Shown here: piece after piece, positions 35,799-43,913 of the stretch
Position numbering within the stretch: position 1 is the stretch's first letter
How the letters are laid out: each line of letters opens with the position of its first letter
Assembly: GCA_966211965.1 (NCBI GenBank)
Contig: CBIHON010000001.1
Coordinates: 256,022 to 320,021 of the forward strand
DNA from: CBIHON01 sp966211965
GTDB taxonomy: Bacteria > Pseudomonadota > Gammaproteobacteria > Burkholderiales > Burkholderiaceae_D
Direction of reading: 5' to 3'
DNA: 64,000 nt
Translations under genes and position numbers: made by a program
Notes under the pieces: model-generated
Seen by the model: the letters and a program-made list of their open reading frames with translations, nothing else
What the model was told of the DNA's origin: nothing
Databases searched by the model: none

Positions 35799-36156
35799 GT
35801 CTCTGCCGGTTTTTATGATGTATCGGAGAAGGCTCGCTGCATTATAGGTGCGCCCCGAAAATCATGAATGGAAGTTATTAACATTTAACATTCCTATACA
35901 AAATTTTTAAGAACTTTCCAATAAATGCCGCTTGCCAAGTACATCCGCAAAACCTTTTAACAAAACACGCATCAACGCAGCATGCCAAAACCAGTGTCTG
36001 GTCAGCAAGTTCCTGCCTACCAAGTATCCATCTCCCTGTACCGCCGAATCAGTGCGGCAGGATGCGGGAGAAAGCACGGAAGCACGGCACAAGTGCCGCC
36101 TCATCGGCAGCAACGCGTGCAAAGGGGCAAAGAAATTCCACTTCTTCGGCACCCGG
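35799..36156. other. 358-base intergenic region
   Basis: Lies between the acyl-CoA ligase start (left) and the 3' end of a secreted hypothetical gene (right), both on the reverse strand. The part 35870-35930 is AT-rich and may hold the ligase promoter. Open frames here resemble no protein I know and are probably chance. Confidence 0.5.
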
Positions 36157-36693
36157 TCAGGGACGCTCTTCATATGGTTTGTCGGCGCATGCAGCCGTCC
36201 CATGCGGGTTCGCCATGTCACACGCGAGGGCACGCTGAAGATAGGACGGAAAGATTTGAGGACGCTCGATGCACCGCGCAACCGAAACGAGTTTTCCCTT
36301 CGGATCTGAGACAGAAACACCGGCGCCGTCCGGACCGGTTGTGGAGAAAACCTGGTACACGTAGCCTTTGTTTGAAAACCTGATGGAGACGCGATAGTCA
36401 GCACCTCTCTTCACGTGCGAGAAACGAAGAGCAGTCTGCCCGCTCGATGGATCAGGAGGAAACAACAGGTCGGGGCTGCCGCCCTGGACGCCGTATCGGT
36501 ATTGAAGGTCTTTCCATTTACGGCCCGGTTCGATCTCGGTAGCGCAGATGGCGATGAACTTGCCGTTGCGATTGGATTCGCACATGAACAATGGGTCGGG
36601 ACAATCGCTCGCTTGCGCCATGCAACAGGGTACATGGACGGCTGCGGCCCAGAGCAACGCGCAGGTATGGCGTCTCAAGTGCGCAGTATTCAT
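36157..36693 (-). CDS. Secreted hypothetical protein, cysteine-containing
   Basis: A 178-residue exported protein with a signal peptide (about residues 1-28, cleavage near AQA-SD) and a mature part with several cysteines (SDCPDPLFMCESNRNGKF; ICATEIE; VARCIERP; ALACDM; AACADKP) that could form disulfides in the periplasm. I do not recognise the family. GGAG lies 11 bases before the ATG. It lies upstream of the acyl-CoA ligase, same strand, with a long gap between, so it is probably separate. Confidence 0.7.
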   Translation of the reverse strand: MNTAHLRRHTCALLWAAAVHVPCCMAQASDCPDPLFMCESNRNGKFIAICATEIEPGRKWKDLQYRYGVQGGSPDLLFPPDPSSGQTALRFSHVKRGADYRVSIRFSNKGYVYQVFSTTGPDGAGVSVSDPKGKLVSVARCIERPQIFPSYLQRALACDMANPHGTAACADKPYEERP

Positions 36694-36906
36694 GAGTAGA
36701 TCGACTCCGGCAGATTCGCCTCGCGCAGGCTGGCATGGGTCGTTGAAATTGCGCAGCCGAAAGGCAGGCTGATGCGCGAGGCGATTTTTATCATCGTTGT
36801 CCCTGATCTGTGCGGATGAGGGTCGAGCGGATGCACTGGCTTGCTTGCGCCCCAGATATTTGCCAATATTTTTGCTGTTATCTGCATCGCAAATATTGCC
36901 TGGAAA

Positions 36907-37848
36907 TCATGCTGCCGCTTGCGCCAAAATCCATTGCCGGAAATGCCGTATCGCACGTTCCTCATAGCACTCCTGCGGCGTCAGCAGATAGTATTCGCCC
37001 GCGCTGGCAAGCGTGGCGGGAAACGGCCGCGCCAACTCCCCGTTCAAGTCAAAACTGTCAGCCAGTATCGATGGTACCAGAGCGACGCCCTGGCCTTCGC
37101 GCGCCGCTTGCAATGACATGAAGTATTGGCCGAAGTCGATCGCGTTTTTCAGCGGATCGATTTTGGAGCCGTGCGCATGCAACCAATCCTGCCATGCATG
37201 GCGCCGGATCGCGGTGTGGATCAAGCGGTGGCGCCGCAGGTCGGCCAGTTTTTTCAGAGGCGGCCCGGCATCCAAAAGGCGCTTGCTGCAAACCGGCACC
37301 AGCACATCCGGAAACAGCAGATCAGCATGCACGCCGCGCCACTCTTTCACCATCTCGCCGCCGATGCGCGGTTGCCCATCTCCATAGCGCTTGCCCGGCA
37401 AGGCGCCGGCCTTGATCGCCATGTCGATCCGCTGCGTCTTGAAGTCGACCGGCTCGACCGACGAAATGATGCGCACGTCGATGTCCTTGTTGGCTTGCCA
37501 GAATGAAGTCAGCCGCGGCATCAGCCAGAGCGAGGCAAGACTCGGCAGCACGCCTATCGACAACACGCTGCGAACGCGCCGGCCGCCGGCAATGACGCTT
37601 GCTTCCTCGATCTTTTCGAAGGCGTTGCGGATGGCCTGATAGTACGCCTGGCCTTCCTCGGTCAACTCGATTTTCCTGGTGAGGCGGACGAACAGCTTGC
37701 GCTGCAGGTGATCTTCCAGGATGCGCACCTGGCGGCTGATTGCGCTCTGCGTGACATGCAATTCCTGCGCTGCTCTGGTGAAAGACAGGCAGCGCGCGGC
37801 GGCTTCGAATGCGCGCAGGGCGGGCAGCGGTGGGAGCGTCCGCTTCAT
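36907..37848 (-). CDS. LysR-type transcriptional regulator (GcvA-like)
   Basis: A 313-residue LysR regulator. The N-terminal helix-turn-helix is in LPPLPALRAFEAAARCLSFTRAAQELHVTQSAISRQVRILEDHL; the remainder is the periplasmic-binding-like effector domain. I chose the ATG at 37846-37848 because the family begins M-R/K-x-LPPLxALRAF; in-frame ATGs at 37875 and 37905 are alternatives. It is divergent from L-aspartate dehydrogenase across about 128 bases that contain a palindrome, so it probably controls that gene. The effector is unknown. Confidence 0.92.
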   Translation of the reverse strand: MKRTLPPLPALRAFEAAARCLSFTRAAQELHVTQSAISRQVRILEDHLQRKLFVRLTRKIELTEEGQAYYQAIRNAFEKIEEASVIAGGRRVRSVLSIGVLPSLASLWLMPRLTSFWQANKDIDVRIISSVEPVDFKTQRIDMAIKAGALPGKRYGDGQPRIGGEMVKEWRGVHADLLFPDVLVPVCSKRLLDAGPPLKKLADLRRHRLIHTAIRRHAWQDWLHAHGSKIDPLKNAIDFGQYFMSLQAAREGQGVALVPSILADSFDLNGELARPFPATLASAGEYYLLTPQECYEERAIRHFRQWILAQAAA

Positions 37849-37870
37849 CGGGGATGGAGAGAAAAAATCA

Positions 37871-37891
37871 TGCATAACTTTAACGCATGCA
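37871..37891. promoter_or_regulatory. Candidate LysR operator between regulator and aspartate dehydrogenase
   Basis: TGCAT at 37871-37875 and ATGCA at 37887-37891 form an inverted repeat with 11 bases between the arms, within the LysR-box type T-N11-A. It sits between the divergent LysR and aspartate dehydrogenase genes, where LysR regulators bind. Confidence 0.45.
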
Positions 37892-37976
37892 TCGGACGCA
37901 AACAAATCGTTTGTGGTGCAAAGCGCGCAAAACTACCATGCATCGAACATTGACATTGGATAGAAAGGGAATACCC

Positions 37977-38798
37977 ATGAAGGGCGCTGAACAGAATCCG
38001 GAAATCCGTATCGCAATCGCAGGTCTGGGCGCAATCGGCAAAGCCATCGCCGGCGCGCTGGATGAAGGCATCGGGGGCATGCGCCTGGCGGCCGTGGCGC
38101 AACGCGATGCCGCAGCTGCGGCATGGTTGAAAGGGCTGCGCCGGCCGGTCGCGTTGGCAGAATTGCCTGAACTGGCATCGCTGGCCGACATCGTGATCGA
38201 ATGCGCGCCGGCCGGGTTGTTGCCGCAGATCGCAGAGCCGGTTTTAAGGGCAGGGAAGAAATTGGTCGTCCTCAGTTCCGGCGCCTTGCTTGCGCAGCCG
38301 CATCTGTTGGATCTGGCACGAGAACATGGCGGAAAGATCCTGGTGGCGAGCGGCGCGCTGGGAGGACTCGATGCAGTGGCAGCGATGGCCGAGGGGGAAA
38401 TATATTCGGCAAAACTGGTGACGCACAAACCTGCAGCAAGCCTGCGCGGCGCCGGCTATTTGCTCGAACATGGCATTGAGCTCGAAGGGATCGGCGCTCC
38501 CTTGTGCGTGTTTTCCGGAACGGCGCGCGAAGCGGTTCGCGGTTTTCCCGCCAATCTGAATGTCGCCGCTGCGCTCGCGCTGGCAGGCATCGGCGCCGAC
38601 CTGACAATGGTCGAACTATGGGCAGACCCGAACGCCACCTGCAATAGCCATACGATTCACATCGAGTCCGATGCAGGCAAGATGGCCATGACGATCGAGG
38701 CCATGCCATCGGCCAATCCGAAAACCTCGCGCATGGCAGCGCAATCCGTGCTGGCAGTGCTGAGAAAGATGGCGGCGCCCTTGCAGTTGGGGTCTTGA
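37977..38798 (+). CDS. L-aspartate dehydrogenase
   Basis: A 273-residue NAD(P)-dependent enzyme that converts L-aspartate to iminoaspartate or oxaloacetate plus ammonia; in some bacteria it serves NAD biosynthesis. It shows the Rossmann motif GLGAIG (residues 16-21), GALGGLDAVAAM, and NLNVAAALALAG; the catalytic histidine is likely in CNSHTIHIES. AAAGGGAA lies before the ATG, which supports this start. No nadA or nadB lies nearby, so catabolic use of aspartate under the divergent LysR regulator is equally possible. Confidence 0.88.
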   Translation: MKGAEQNPEIRIAIAGLGAIGKAIAGALDEGIGGMRLAAVAQRDAAAAAWLKGLRRPVALAELPELASLADIVIECAPAGLLPQIAEPVLRAGKKLVVLSSGALLAQPHLLDLAREHGGKILVASGALGGLDAVAAMAEGEIYSAKLVTHKPAASLRGAGYLLEHGIELEGIGAPLCVFSGTAREAVRGFPANLNVAAALALAGIGADLTMVELWADPNATCNSHTIHIESDAGKMAMTIEAMPSANPKTSRMAAQSVLAVLRKMAAPLQLGS

Positions 38799-38832
38799 GT
38801 CTGTCAGCACGGCGGCGTGCGCCTGGAGCCTG

Positions 38833-39300
38833 TTATGAACTCGAACTAGCAACATTCGAAAGCGACAGCCGCATCGGGACGAAGCATATGCCGTGCTTTT
38901 CAACCAATGGGCCTGTCCTGGTGAAGCCGAAGCGCTCATAGACGGGAACGGCAAGGCGCGAGGAGTTGACTGTAAAACAGTCGACGTCTCCAACCTCGGC
39001 CACCGCTTGCCAAAGCCGTGCGGCCACACCACGCCGCTGAAACTCTGGCGCCACAAACAGGTGGAAGACGTGACTGCGATCACGCATGGCAATAAAACCC
39101 GCGAGTTCGTGTCCTTCAAATGCCGCGATGTACCGGTAGCGCGGGTCGGCGATGTAGCCTGCCTCGGCGGCCGGGGAGACGGATTCAAAGAATTGTTCCG
39201 CCCCCGTTGCGCCGGGATGAATCGTGAAGTCATGCGAGAATCGCCGGATCAATGCGCTGATCGCGGCGGCGTGTCCGATATGGGGAGCTCGAAATTCCAT
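38833..39300 (-). CDS. GNAT family N-acetyltransferase
   Basis: A 155-residue acetyltransferase with the acetyl-CoA-binding block VFHLFVAPEFQRRGVAARLWQ (Q/R-x-x-G-x-G/A type) and the later NSSRLAVPVYERFGFTRTG. The ATG at 39298-39300 gives a normal-length product; an upstream ATG at 39345 would add a hydrophobic stretch of unlikely relevance. The substrate is unknown. It is convergent with aspartate dehydrogenase and divergent from a DMT transporter. Confidence 0.85.
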   Translation of the reverse strand: MEFRAPHIGHAAAISALIRRFSHDFTIHPGATGAEQFFESVSPAAEAGYIADPRYRYIAAFEGHELAGFIAMRDRSHVFHLFVAPEFQRRGVAARLWQAVAEVGDVDCFTVNSSRLAVPVYERFGFTRTGPLVEKHGICFVPMRLSLSNVASSSS

Positions 39301-39496
39301 GGAGGCGGGTTGTACCGTAAGCAGGTTCAGGAACAAAACCAGCATCTTAACTATTTTTTCGGCGCGCAAATCGTCGGGTTTCGTTCCTCGACCAGCCGAT
39401 GCACAGCAAGCCATTTCCATCCCGTGTCCGATTCCGGCCAGCAAAGCTTTTCGATCCCCGCTATCCTTCATACATTCCCATCACCAAGGAACGCCC

Positions 39497-40384
39497 ATGC
39501 GCAGCGCCGACCTCATTCGCCTTCTTTCCCTCGCCGCCATCTGGGGCGCGTCCTTTCTCTTCATGCGCATCGTGGCGCCTGTACTCGGGGCGCTGTGGAC
39601 CGCCGAAGTCCGCGTCGCGCTGGCGGGCATCGCGATGCTGCTGTTCATGGCGGCGACCCGGCGCGCAATGTGCTTCGGCAGGAACTGGAAGCAGTACCTG
39701 ATCCTCGGCACGATCAATTCGGCGTTGCCGTTCGCACTATTTTCTTACGCGGCCCTGACCCTGCCGGCCGGCTATTCCGCGATCGTCAACGCCACCAGCC
39801 CGCTATGGGGCGCCCTGATCGGCGCGGCGGTATTGGGCGAGCGGCTGACTGCGCGCAAGACCGCCGGCCTGCTCATCGGCATCGCGGGTGTGGCATTCCT
39901 CGTGCGGCTCGGCCCCGCGCAGTTTACGCCGCAAGTGCTGGTCGCCGCGCTGGCGTGCACCGGGGCGGCGATGTGCTACGGCATCGCGGGCGCGTATTCG
40001 AAGAAAGCCTCGCTGAGCATCGCGCCGCCCTTGATGGCGACCGGCTCGCAACTGGCGGCGGCGCTGGTGCTCCTGCCCTTTTTGCCGCTGTCGCCGCTGC
40101 GCGGTGAAGTCACGCCCTTCATTCTTCTGGTCGCCACGGCGCTGGCCTTGCTGTGCAGTGCGGTCGCCTACTTTCTCTATTTCCGCCTGATCGCCGACCT
40201 GGGACCGACCAAGGCCTTGACCGTGACTTTCTTGATTCCCCTGTTTGCCTTGGTGTGGGGAGCGCTCTTTCTGCAGGAAAGCGTCAACCTGAATACGCTG
40301 ATCGGATGCGCATTGGTGGTGTTGGCGACCTGGCTGGTGCTGTTTCCGGGACGCAGCCTTGGCCGGGATGTCGTGAAGCGTTAG
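39497..40384 (+). CDS. EamA-family (DMT) transporter
   Basis: A 295-residue inner-membrane protein with about ten hydrophobic helices in two EamA repeats (AAIWGASFLFMRIVAP near the N-terminus, PTKALTVTFLIPLFALVWGALFLQE in the second half). AAGGA lies 7 bases before the ATG. It probably exports metabolites or amino acids; the substrate is unknown. Its TAG stop is immediately followed by palindrome B. Confidence 0.9.
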   Translation: MRSADLIRLLSLAAIWGASFLFMRIVAPVLGALWTAEVRVALAGIAMLLFMAATRRAMCFGRNWKQYLILGTINSALPFALFSYAALTLPAGYSAIVNATSPLWGALIGAAVLGERLTARKTAGLLIGIAGVAFLVRLGPAQFTPQVLVAALACTGAAMCYGIAGAYSKKASLSIAPPLMATGSQLAAALVLLPFLPLSPLRGEVTPFILLVATALALLCSAVAYFLYFRLIADLGPTKALTVTFLIPLFALVWGALFLQESVNLNTLIGCALVVLATWLVLFPGRSLGRDVVKR

Positions 40385-40500
40385 CAGGCTGTTGAAAAAC
40401 GTAGCGAGCAGGCCGAGATCGAGGAGCGCACGCGTACGCGTGGTACGCCGAGCACCGCAGACCTCGAGATCGGTCTGCGCAGCAGTTTTTCAACAGCCTG
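40385..40500. repeat. Palindromic repeat, copy B
   Basis: CAGGCTGTTGAAAAAC (40385-40400) and its exact complement at 40485-40500 bound an 84-base interior with CGTACGCGTGGTACGCCGAG, similar to copy C. TTAG flanks both ends (40381-40384 and 40501-40504), although the first is also the end of the EamA gene. A partial inner pairing (CCGAGATCGAGG with CCTCGAGATCGG) extends the hairpin. Confidence 0.85.
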
Positions 40501-40501
40501 T

Positions 40502-40555
40502 TAGAGCTTGTAGCGTGCGCTGCGCGACCCCTGCTTGAGTTCATAACAGGCTCTA
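40502..40555. repeat. Second short palindrome next to copy B
   Basis: The segment starts TAGAGCTTGT and ends ACAGGCTCTA, so the ends pair with one mismatch. Its right half (GAGTTCATAACAGGCTC, 40537-40553) is an exact inverted match to 38826-38842. Confidence 0.55.
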
Positions 40556-40727
40556 GGCCGTGCATACAACACGCGTTGCTCCATCGTGATAGGACAGGAG
40601 GATGCGATGGAGTCTCGGAGGTTGATGACCGGCCTGCAAACTTATGTCATATTATCGCCGACATGCCTTGCAGAAATCCTGCAAACCGGATGGTGAACCA
40701 TCCGACCAACATGAGAATGCCTGCGCT

Positions 40728-41792
40728 ATGAGCGGTCCGATCACAGCCATCGTCGTTGCCCATCCCGTAGCGGCCCTGCTCTCGGCCGCCGGCATTCATG
40801 CGGCGCTTGCCGTTGCTCAAGCTTATGCGGATGCCGCAGCCTTACATCAGTCAAACGAGGCAAACCGCGATGCGACCCGCATCGCGCAAAACACCGCAAC
40901 CGGGCAAGGACTGCATGCATTGACGGAGCAGGCACAAGCAGCCGAAACCGCATTCGACCAGCTCGCCACGTTCGCCGAACGCCTCGGCATCGCGCAGCAG
41001 GTGCGCGCCACACGTCCATGCAAGCCGGAGGCGGCCGACTTCGCTGCCTTGGCTTCCTATATCCATGCGCTGCAGATGCTGTCCGAAGAACTGCGCGCGA
41101 TCCTGCTCACCGAAGCAGCGCGACAGATGGACACGCTGCCGGATCTGCCAAACGAGATTGCGATGCCGGCTGCCTCCGCACCGCAAAAACTCACGCAACG
41201 CCTGCTTGCCCGCATCGCTCATCTTGGTGCGCCGCCGCAGGACATCCAGGACATCGCCCTCGAACTTGACGGCAGCTTGCCGGGCGAACGCGCCGATCTG
41301 CTCGCCGCCGAACTGCGCGCCCGAATCCAGCGGCACGTCGAAGCACTGCAAAAGCGCCAGGTGCAGGAAGCGACCGCCGTCATCATCGAACAGTCGCTCA
41401 AGGATCTCGGCTATCAGGTCGAGGAAGTCGCCGACACGCTGTTCGTCGAAGGCGGCGTGGTGCATTTCCGGCGCCAGGGCTGGGGCGAATACATGGTGCG
41501 CATGCGCATCGACGCCAAAGCCGGCTCCGCCAATTTCAACGTCATTCGCGCGGTCGAAGCCGGCAACAACGAGCGCAGCGTGCTCGACCATATCGCCGAG
41601 GACCGCTGGTGCGCCGAGTTTCCGGCATTGCTGAAGGCGCTGGAAGCACGCGGCGTGCAATTGAACGTGACGCGCCGGCTGCAAGCAGGGGAATTGCCGG
41701 TGCAATTGGTCGAAGCAGGCAAGCTGCCGAAATTCGCCGACGAAGACAACGCAACCCGCACCGCCCAACCCTTGGCCCGCGAGATCAAATGA
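40728..41792 (+). CDS. Uncharacterised protein next to a ClpB-like AAA+ protein
   Basis: A protein of 354 residues from this start (an ATG at 40644 would give 382). The N-terminus is hydrophobic (AIVVAHPVAALLSAAGIHAALAVAQAYADAAAL), the middle is helical with likely coiled-coil stretches (about residues 55-245), and the C-terminal 100 residues look like a small alpha/beta domain (VIIEQSLKDLGYQVEEVADTLFVEGG). I recognise no family. It overlaps the AAA+ gene by ATGA, so they are translated together. It may be an adaptor or substrate handler for the AAA+ protein (inference). No clear ribosome site supports either start. Confidence 0.8.
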   Translation: MSGPITAIVVAHPVAALLSAAGIHAALAVAQAYADAAALHQSNEANRDATRIAQNTATGQGLHALTEQAQAAETAFDQLATFAERLGIAQQVRATRPCKPEAADFAALASYIHALQMLSEELRAILLTEAARQMDTLPDLPNEIAMPAASAPQKLTQRLLARIAHLGAPPQDIQDIALELDGSLPGERADLLAAELRARIQRHVEALQKRQVQEATAVIIEQSLKDLGYQVEEVADTLFVEGGVVHFRRQGWGEYMVRMRIDAKAGSANFNVIRAVEAGNNERSVLDHIAEDRWCAEFPALLKALEARGVQLNVTRRLQAGELPVQLVEAGKLPKFADEDNATRTAQPLAREIK

Positions 41793-43624
41793 CACCGACA
41801 CCGCCACGCTGGCTGGCAGACCTGGAACGCCTGCTGCCGATCCGTTCGCAATTTGTCGTATCGGGCAGCATCCGCGACAGCTTCCTGACGGCCTTGCCCT
41901 CCGGCGCCGCGCTGGTGCCGCTGGTGCGCGCCCTGTGGGAATCGCTGAAGGCGCGCGACTATCGATTCTTCCTGGTGTATGACCCGGCCGACGGTTTGCG
42001 CGTGTATCCCGACGAACCGGTGCAGCGCGAGCAGGCCGAACGTTTATTCGACCTGAAACTCGCCAACGGCTCCCAGATGGTGAGCCTGGAAACCCTGGCC
42101 TGCGTGATGAAAAAGCTGAGCACGCAGAGGGAGGCGCGTTGCGTGCTGATCCTCGATTTCGCCTCGCGCCTGACGCGCCATGTCGAGCATCTGACCGAAG
42201 GCGAGCACCGCTTTTTTGTCGCGGCGGAAAAACTGTCCCTGCAAGCCGCGCCGGTAGTGCCGCGCGAAGGCGGCAAGCCGCAGTACAACCCGGTGCTGTG
42301 GCTGGTCAACCGCGCGCAGGATTTGCCGTCGTGGTTCACGCTTGATAGCGAACGTGTCGCCAGCTTGGTGATCAGCAAGCCTGAATATGAAACCCGGCAA
42401 GCAGCAGCCGCACAGCTGGCACCGCTATTTCTCGGCTTCACTGAAGCCGCCGCGCCGGCACGCGAGCAATTCGTGAAAAATTTTGCCGAAGGCACGGAAG
42501 GCATGAGCCTCACCGCGCTCTCCGACATCACCGAACTGGCCGACCGCCGGCAACTGGGCATCCAGGACATCGACGATGCGGTGCGCTGCTACAAGGTGGG
42601 CGCGCTCGACAATCCCTGGCGCAAGGATTATCTGCGCGAAAAAATCCGCGGTGCGCAAGGCTTCATCGAAGACCGCGTCAAGGGTCAGCGCCAAGCGGTG
42701 GTGAAGACGCTCGACATCCTCAAGCGCTCGGTGATGGGTTTGACCGGCGCGCAAGCCAGATCGGGCGGCAGCCGACCGCGCGGGGTGCTGTTCTTCGCCG
42801 GGCCTACCGGGGTCGGCAAGACCGAACTGGCGAAGACATTGACGCAACTGGTGTTCGGCGACGAGCGCGCCTACCTGCGCTTCGACATGAGCGAGTTCGC
42901 GGAAGAACATACCAGCGCTCGCCTGCTCGGCGCCCCTCCCGGCTATATCGGCTTTGATGCCGGCGGAGAGCTGACCAATGCGGTGCGCGAGAAGCCGTTC
43001 TCGGTAGTGCTGTTCGACGAAATCGAAAAAGCGCATCCGCGCATCCTCGACAAGTTTTTGCAGATCCTGGAAGACGGGCGCTTGACCGACGGGCGCAGCG
43101 ACACCGCGTATTTTTCCGAGACGATCCTGGTATTCACTTCCAACCTGGGCATCTATGTCGAGGATGCGCAAGGGCAGCGGGTGCAGAGCGTGCGTCCCGG
43201 CGATCCTTATGAGACGGTTGAATTCAAGGTGCGCGAAGCGATCGGCAATTACTTCAAATTCAAACTGTCGCGGCCCGAGCTATTGAATCGCATCGGCGAC
43301 AACATCGTGGTGTTCAATTTCATCACGCCGGATGTGGCGGAACGGATTTTCGACGGCATGCTGAGAAATGTCGCACGCCGCTTGCATGAAGAGCTCAAGG
43401 TGCAGCTTGCGATGCCCGCGGAAGTGCGCAAGGCCTTGCTGGAGCGTTGCACGCGCGACCTTGACAATGGCGGGCGCGGGATTGGAAATCAGTTGGAGTC
43501 GGTGTTCATCAATCCCTTGTCGCGGGCGTTGTTTGAGACGGATTTGGAGGGGAAGCAGCGGCTGGCGATTATGGGGATTAGCGAGGTGGATAAGGTGGTC
43601 ACGTTGGAGGTGCAAAGCGCTTGA
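41789..43624 (+). CDS. ClpB-like AAA+ ATPase with degenerate N-terminal half
   Basis: A 611-residue protein. The C-terminal half is a ClpA/B D2-type AAA+ domain: Walker A GPTGVGKT (338-345), Walker B VVLFDEIEKAHP (Asp410, Glu411), arginine-finger region LSRPELLNRIGD, then the ClpB C-terminal small domain. The N-terminal 280 residues (WLADLERLLPIRSQFVVSGSIRDSF, later RCVLILDFASRL) resemble an AAA fold without a Walker A motif. It would be an unfoldase or remodelling ATPase, but no ClpP-binding loop was recognised. Co-translated with the upstream uncharacterised gene; a radical SAM and kinase pair lies further right in the same orientation. Confidence 0.88.
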   Translation: MTPTPPRWLADLERLLPIRSQFVVSGSIRDSFLTALPSGAALVPLVRALWESLKARDYRFFLVYDPADGLRVYPDEPVQREQAERLFDLKLANGSQMVSLETLACVMKKLSTQREARCVLILDFASRLTRHVEHLTEGEHRFFVAAEKLSLQAAPVVPREGGKPQYNPVLWLVNRAQDLPSWFTLDSERVASLVISKPEYETRQAAAAQLAPLFLGFTEAAAPAREQFVKNFAEGTEGMSLTALSDITELADRRQLGIQDIDDAVRCYKVGALDNPWRKDYLREKIRGAQGFIEDRVKGQRQAVVKTLDILKRSVMGLTGAQARSGGSRPRGVLFFAGPTGVGKTELAKTLTQLVFGDERAYLRFDMSEFAEEHTSARLLGAPPGYIGFDAGGELTNAVREKPFSVVLFDEIEKAHPRILDKFLQILEDGRLTDGRSDTAYFSETILVFTSNLGIYVEDAQGQRVQSVRPGDPYETVEFKVREAIGNYFKFKLSRPELLNRIGDNIVVFNFITPDVAERIFDGMLRNVARRLHEELKVQLAMPAEVRKALLERCTRDLDNGGRGIGNQLESVFINPLSRALFETDLEGKQRLAIMGISEVDKVVTLEVQSA

Positions 43625-43706
43625 ATGTTATTCCATAGATAGATCTGAAATATATATCCATCGCTCTCGAATTATTGGATTTTTTCAAATTCATGACTAA
43701 CTTTTT

Positions 43707-43770
43707 GCAGGGGGGGTGAAACCCGCGCGGTACGACTCCAAAAGAACCGAGCGGATTTCACCTGCCCTGC
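43707..43770. repeat. 64-base hairpin with 20-base arms
   Basis: Arms at 43707-43726 (GCAGGGGGGGTGAAACCCGC) and 43751-43770 (GCGGATTTCACCTGCCCTGC) pair at 17 of 20 positions, with a 24-base loop that includes GGTACGACTCC. It lies just before palindrome C in the 289-base gap after the AAA+ gene. It may end transcription or be another repeat type; there is no clear T-run. Confidence 0.6.
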
Positions 43771-43786
43771 ACCAACCCGTAAATTT

Positions 43787-43910
43787 TAGAGCAGTTTCAG
43801 CCTGACTGTACAGGAGCCAAGGTTGAGCCGAGAAGCGCAACCGTACGAATGGTACGGTGAGCATCGCAGGCGCAAGATTGGCCGTGTACGGTCAGGATGA
43901 AATTGCTCTA
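43787..43910. repeat. Palindromic repeat, copy C
   Basis: 26-base arms at 43787-43812 (starting TAGAGCAGTTTCAGCC) and 43885-43910 (ending GGATGAAATTGCTCTA) pair at 23 positions; two of the three mismatches would be G-U pairs in a plus-strand RNA. The interior holds CCGTACGAATGGTACGGTGA, matching the core of copy B. It ends 3 bases before the MCP stop codon. Confidence 0.85.
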
Positions 43911-43913
43911 GAA

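Noticed and set aside
35907..36404. Reverse open frame of 165 codons
   Set aside because: It overlaps the secreted hypothetical gene in another frame and shows no recognisable domain or ribosome site.
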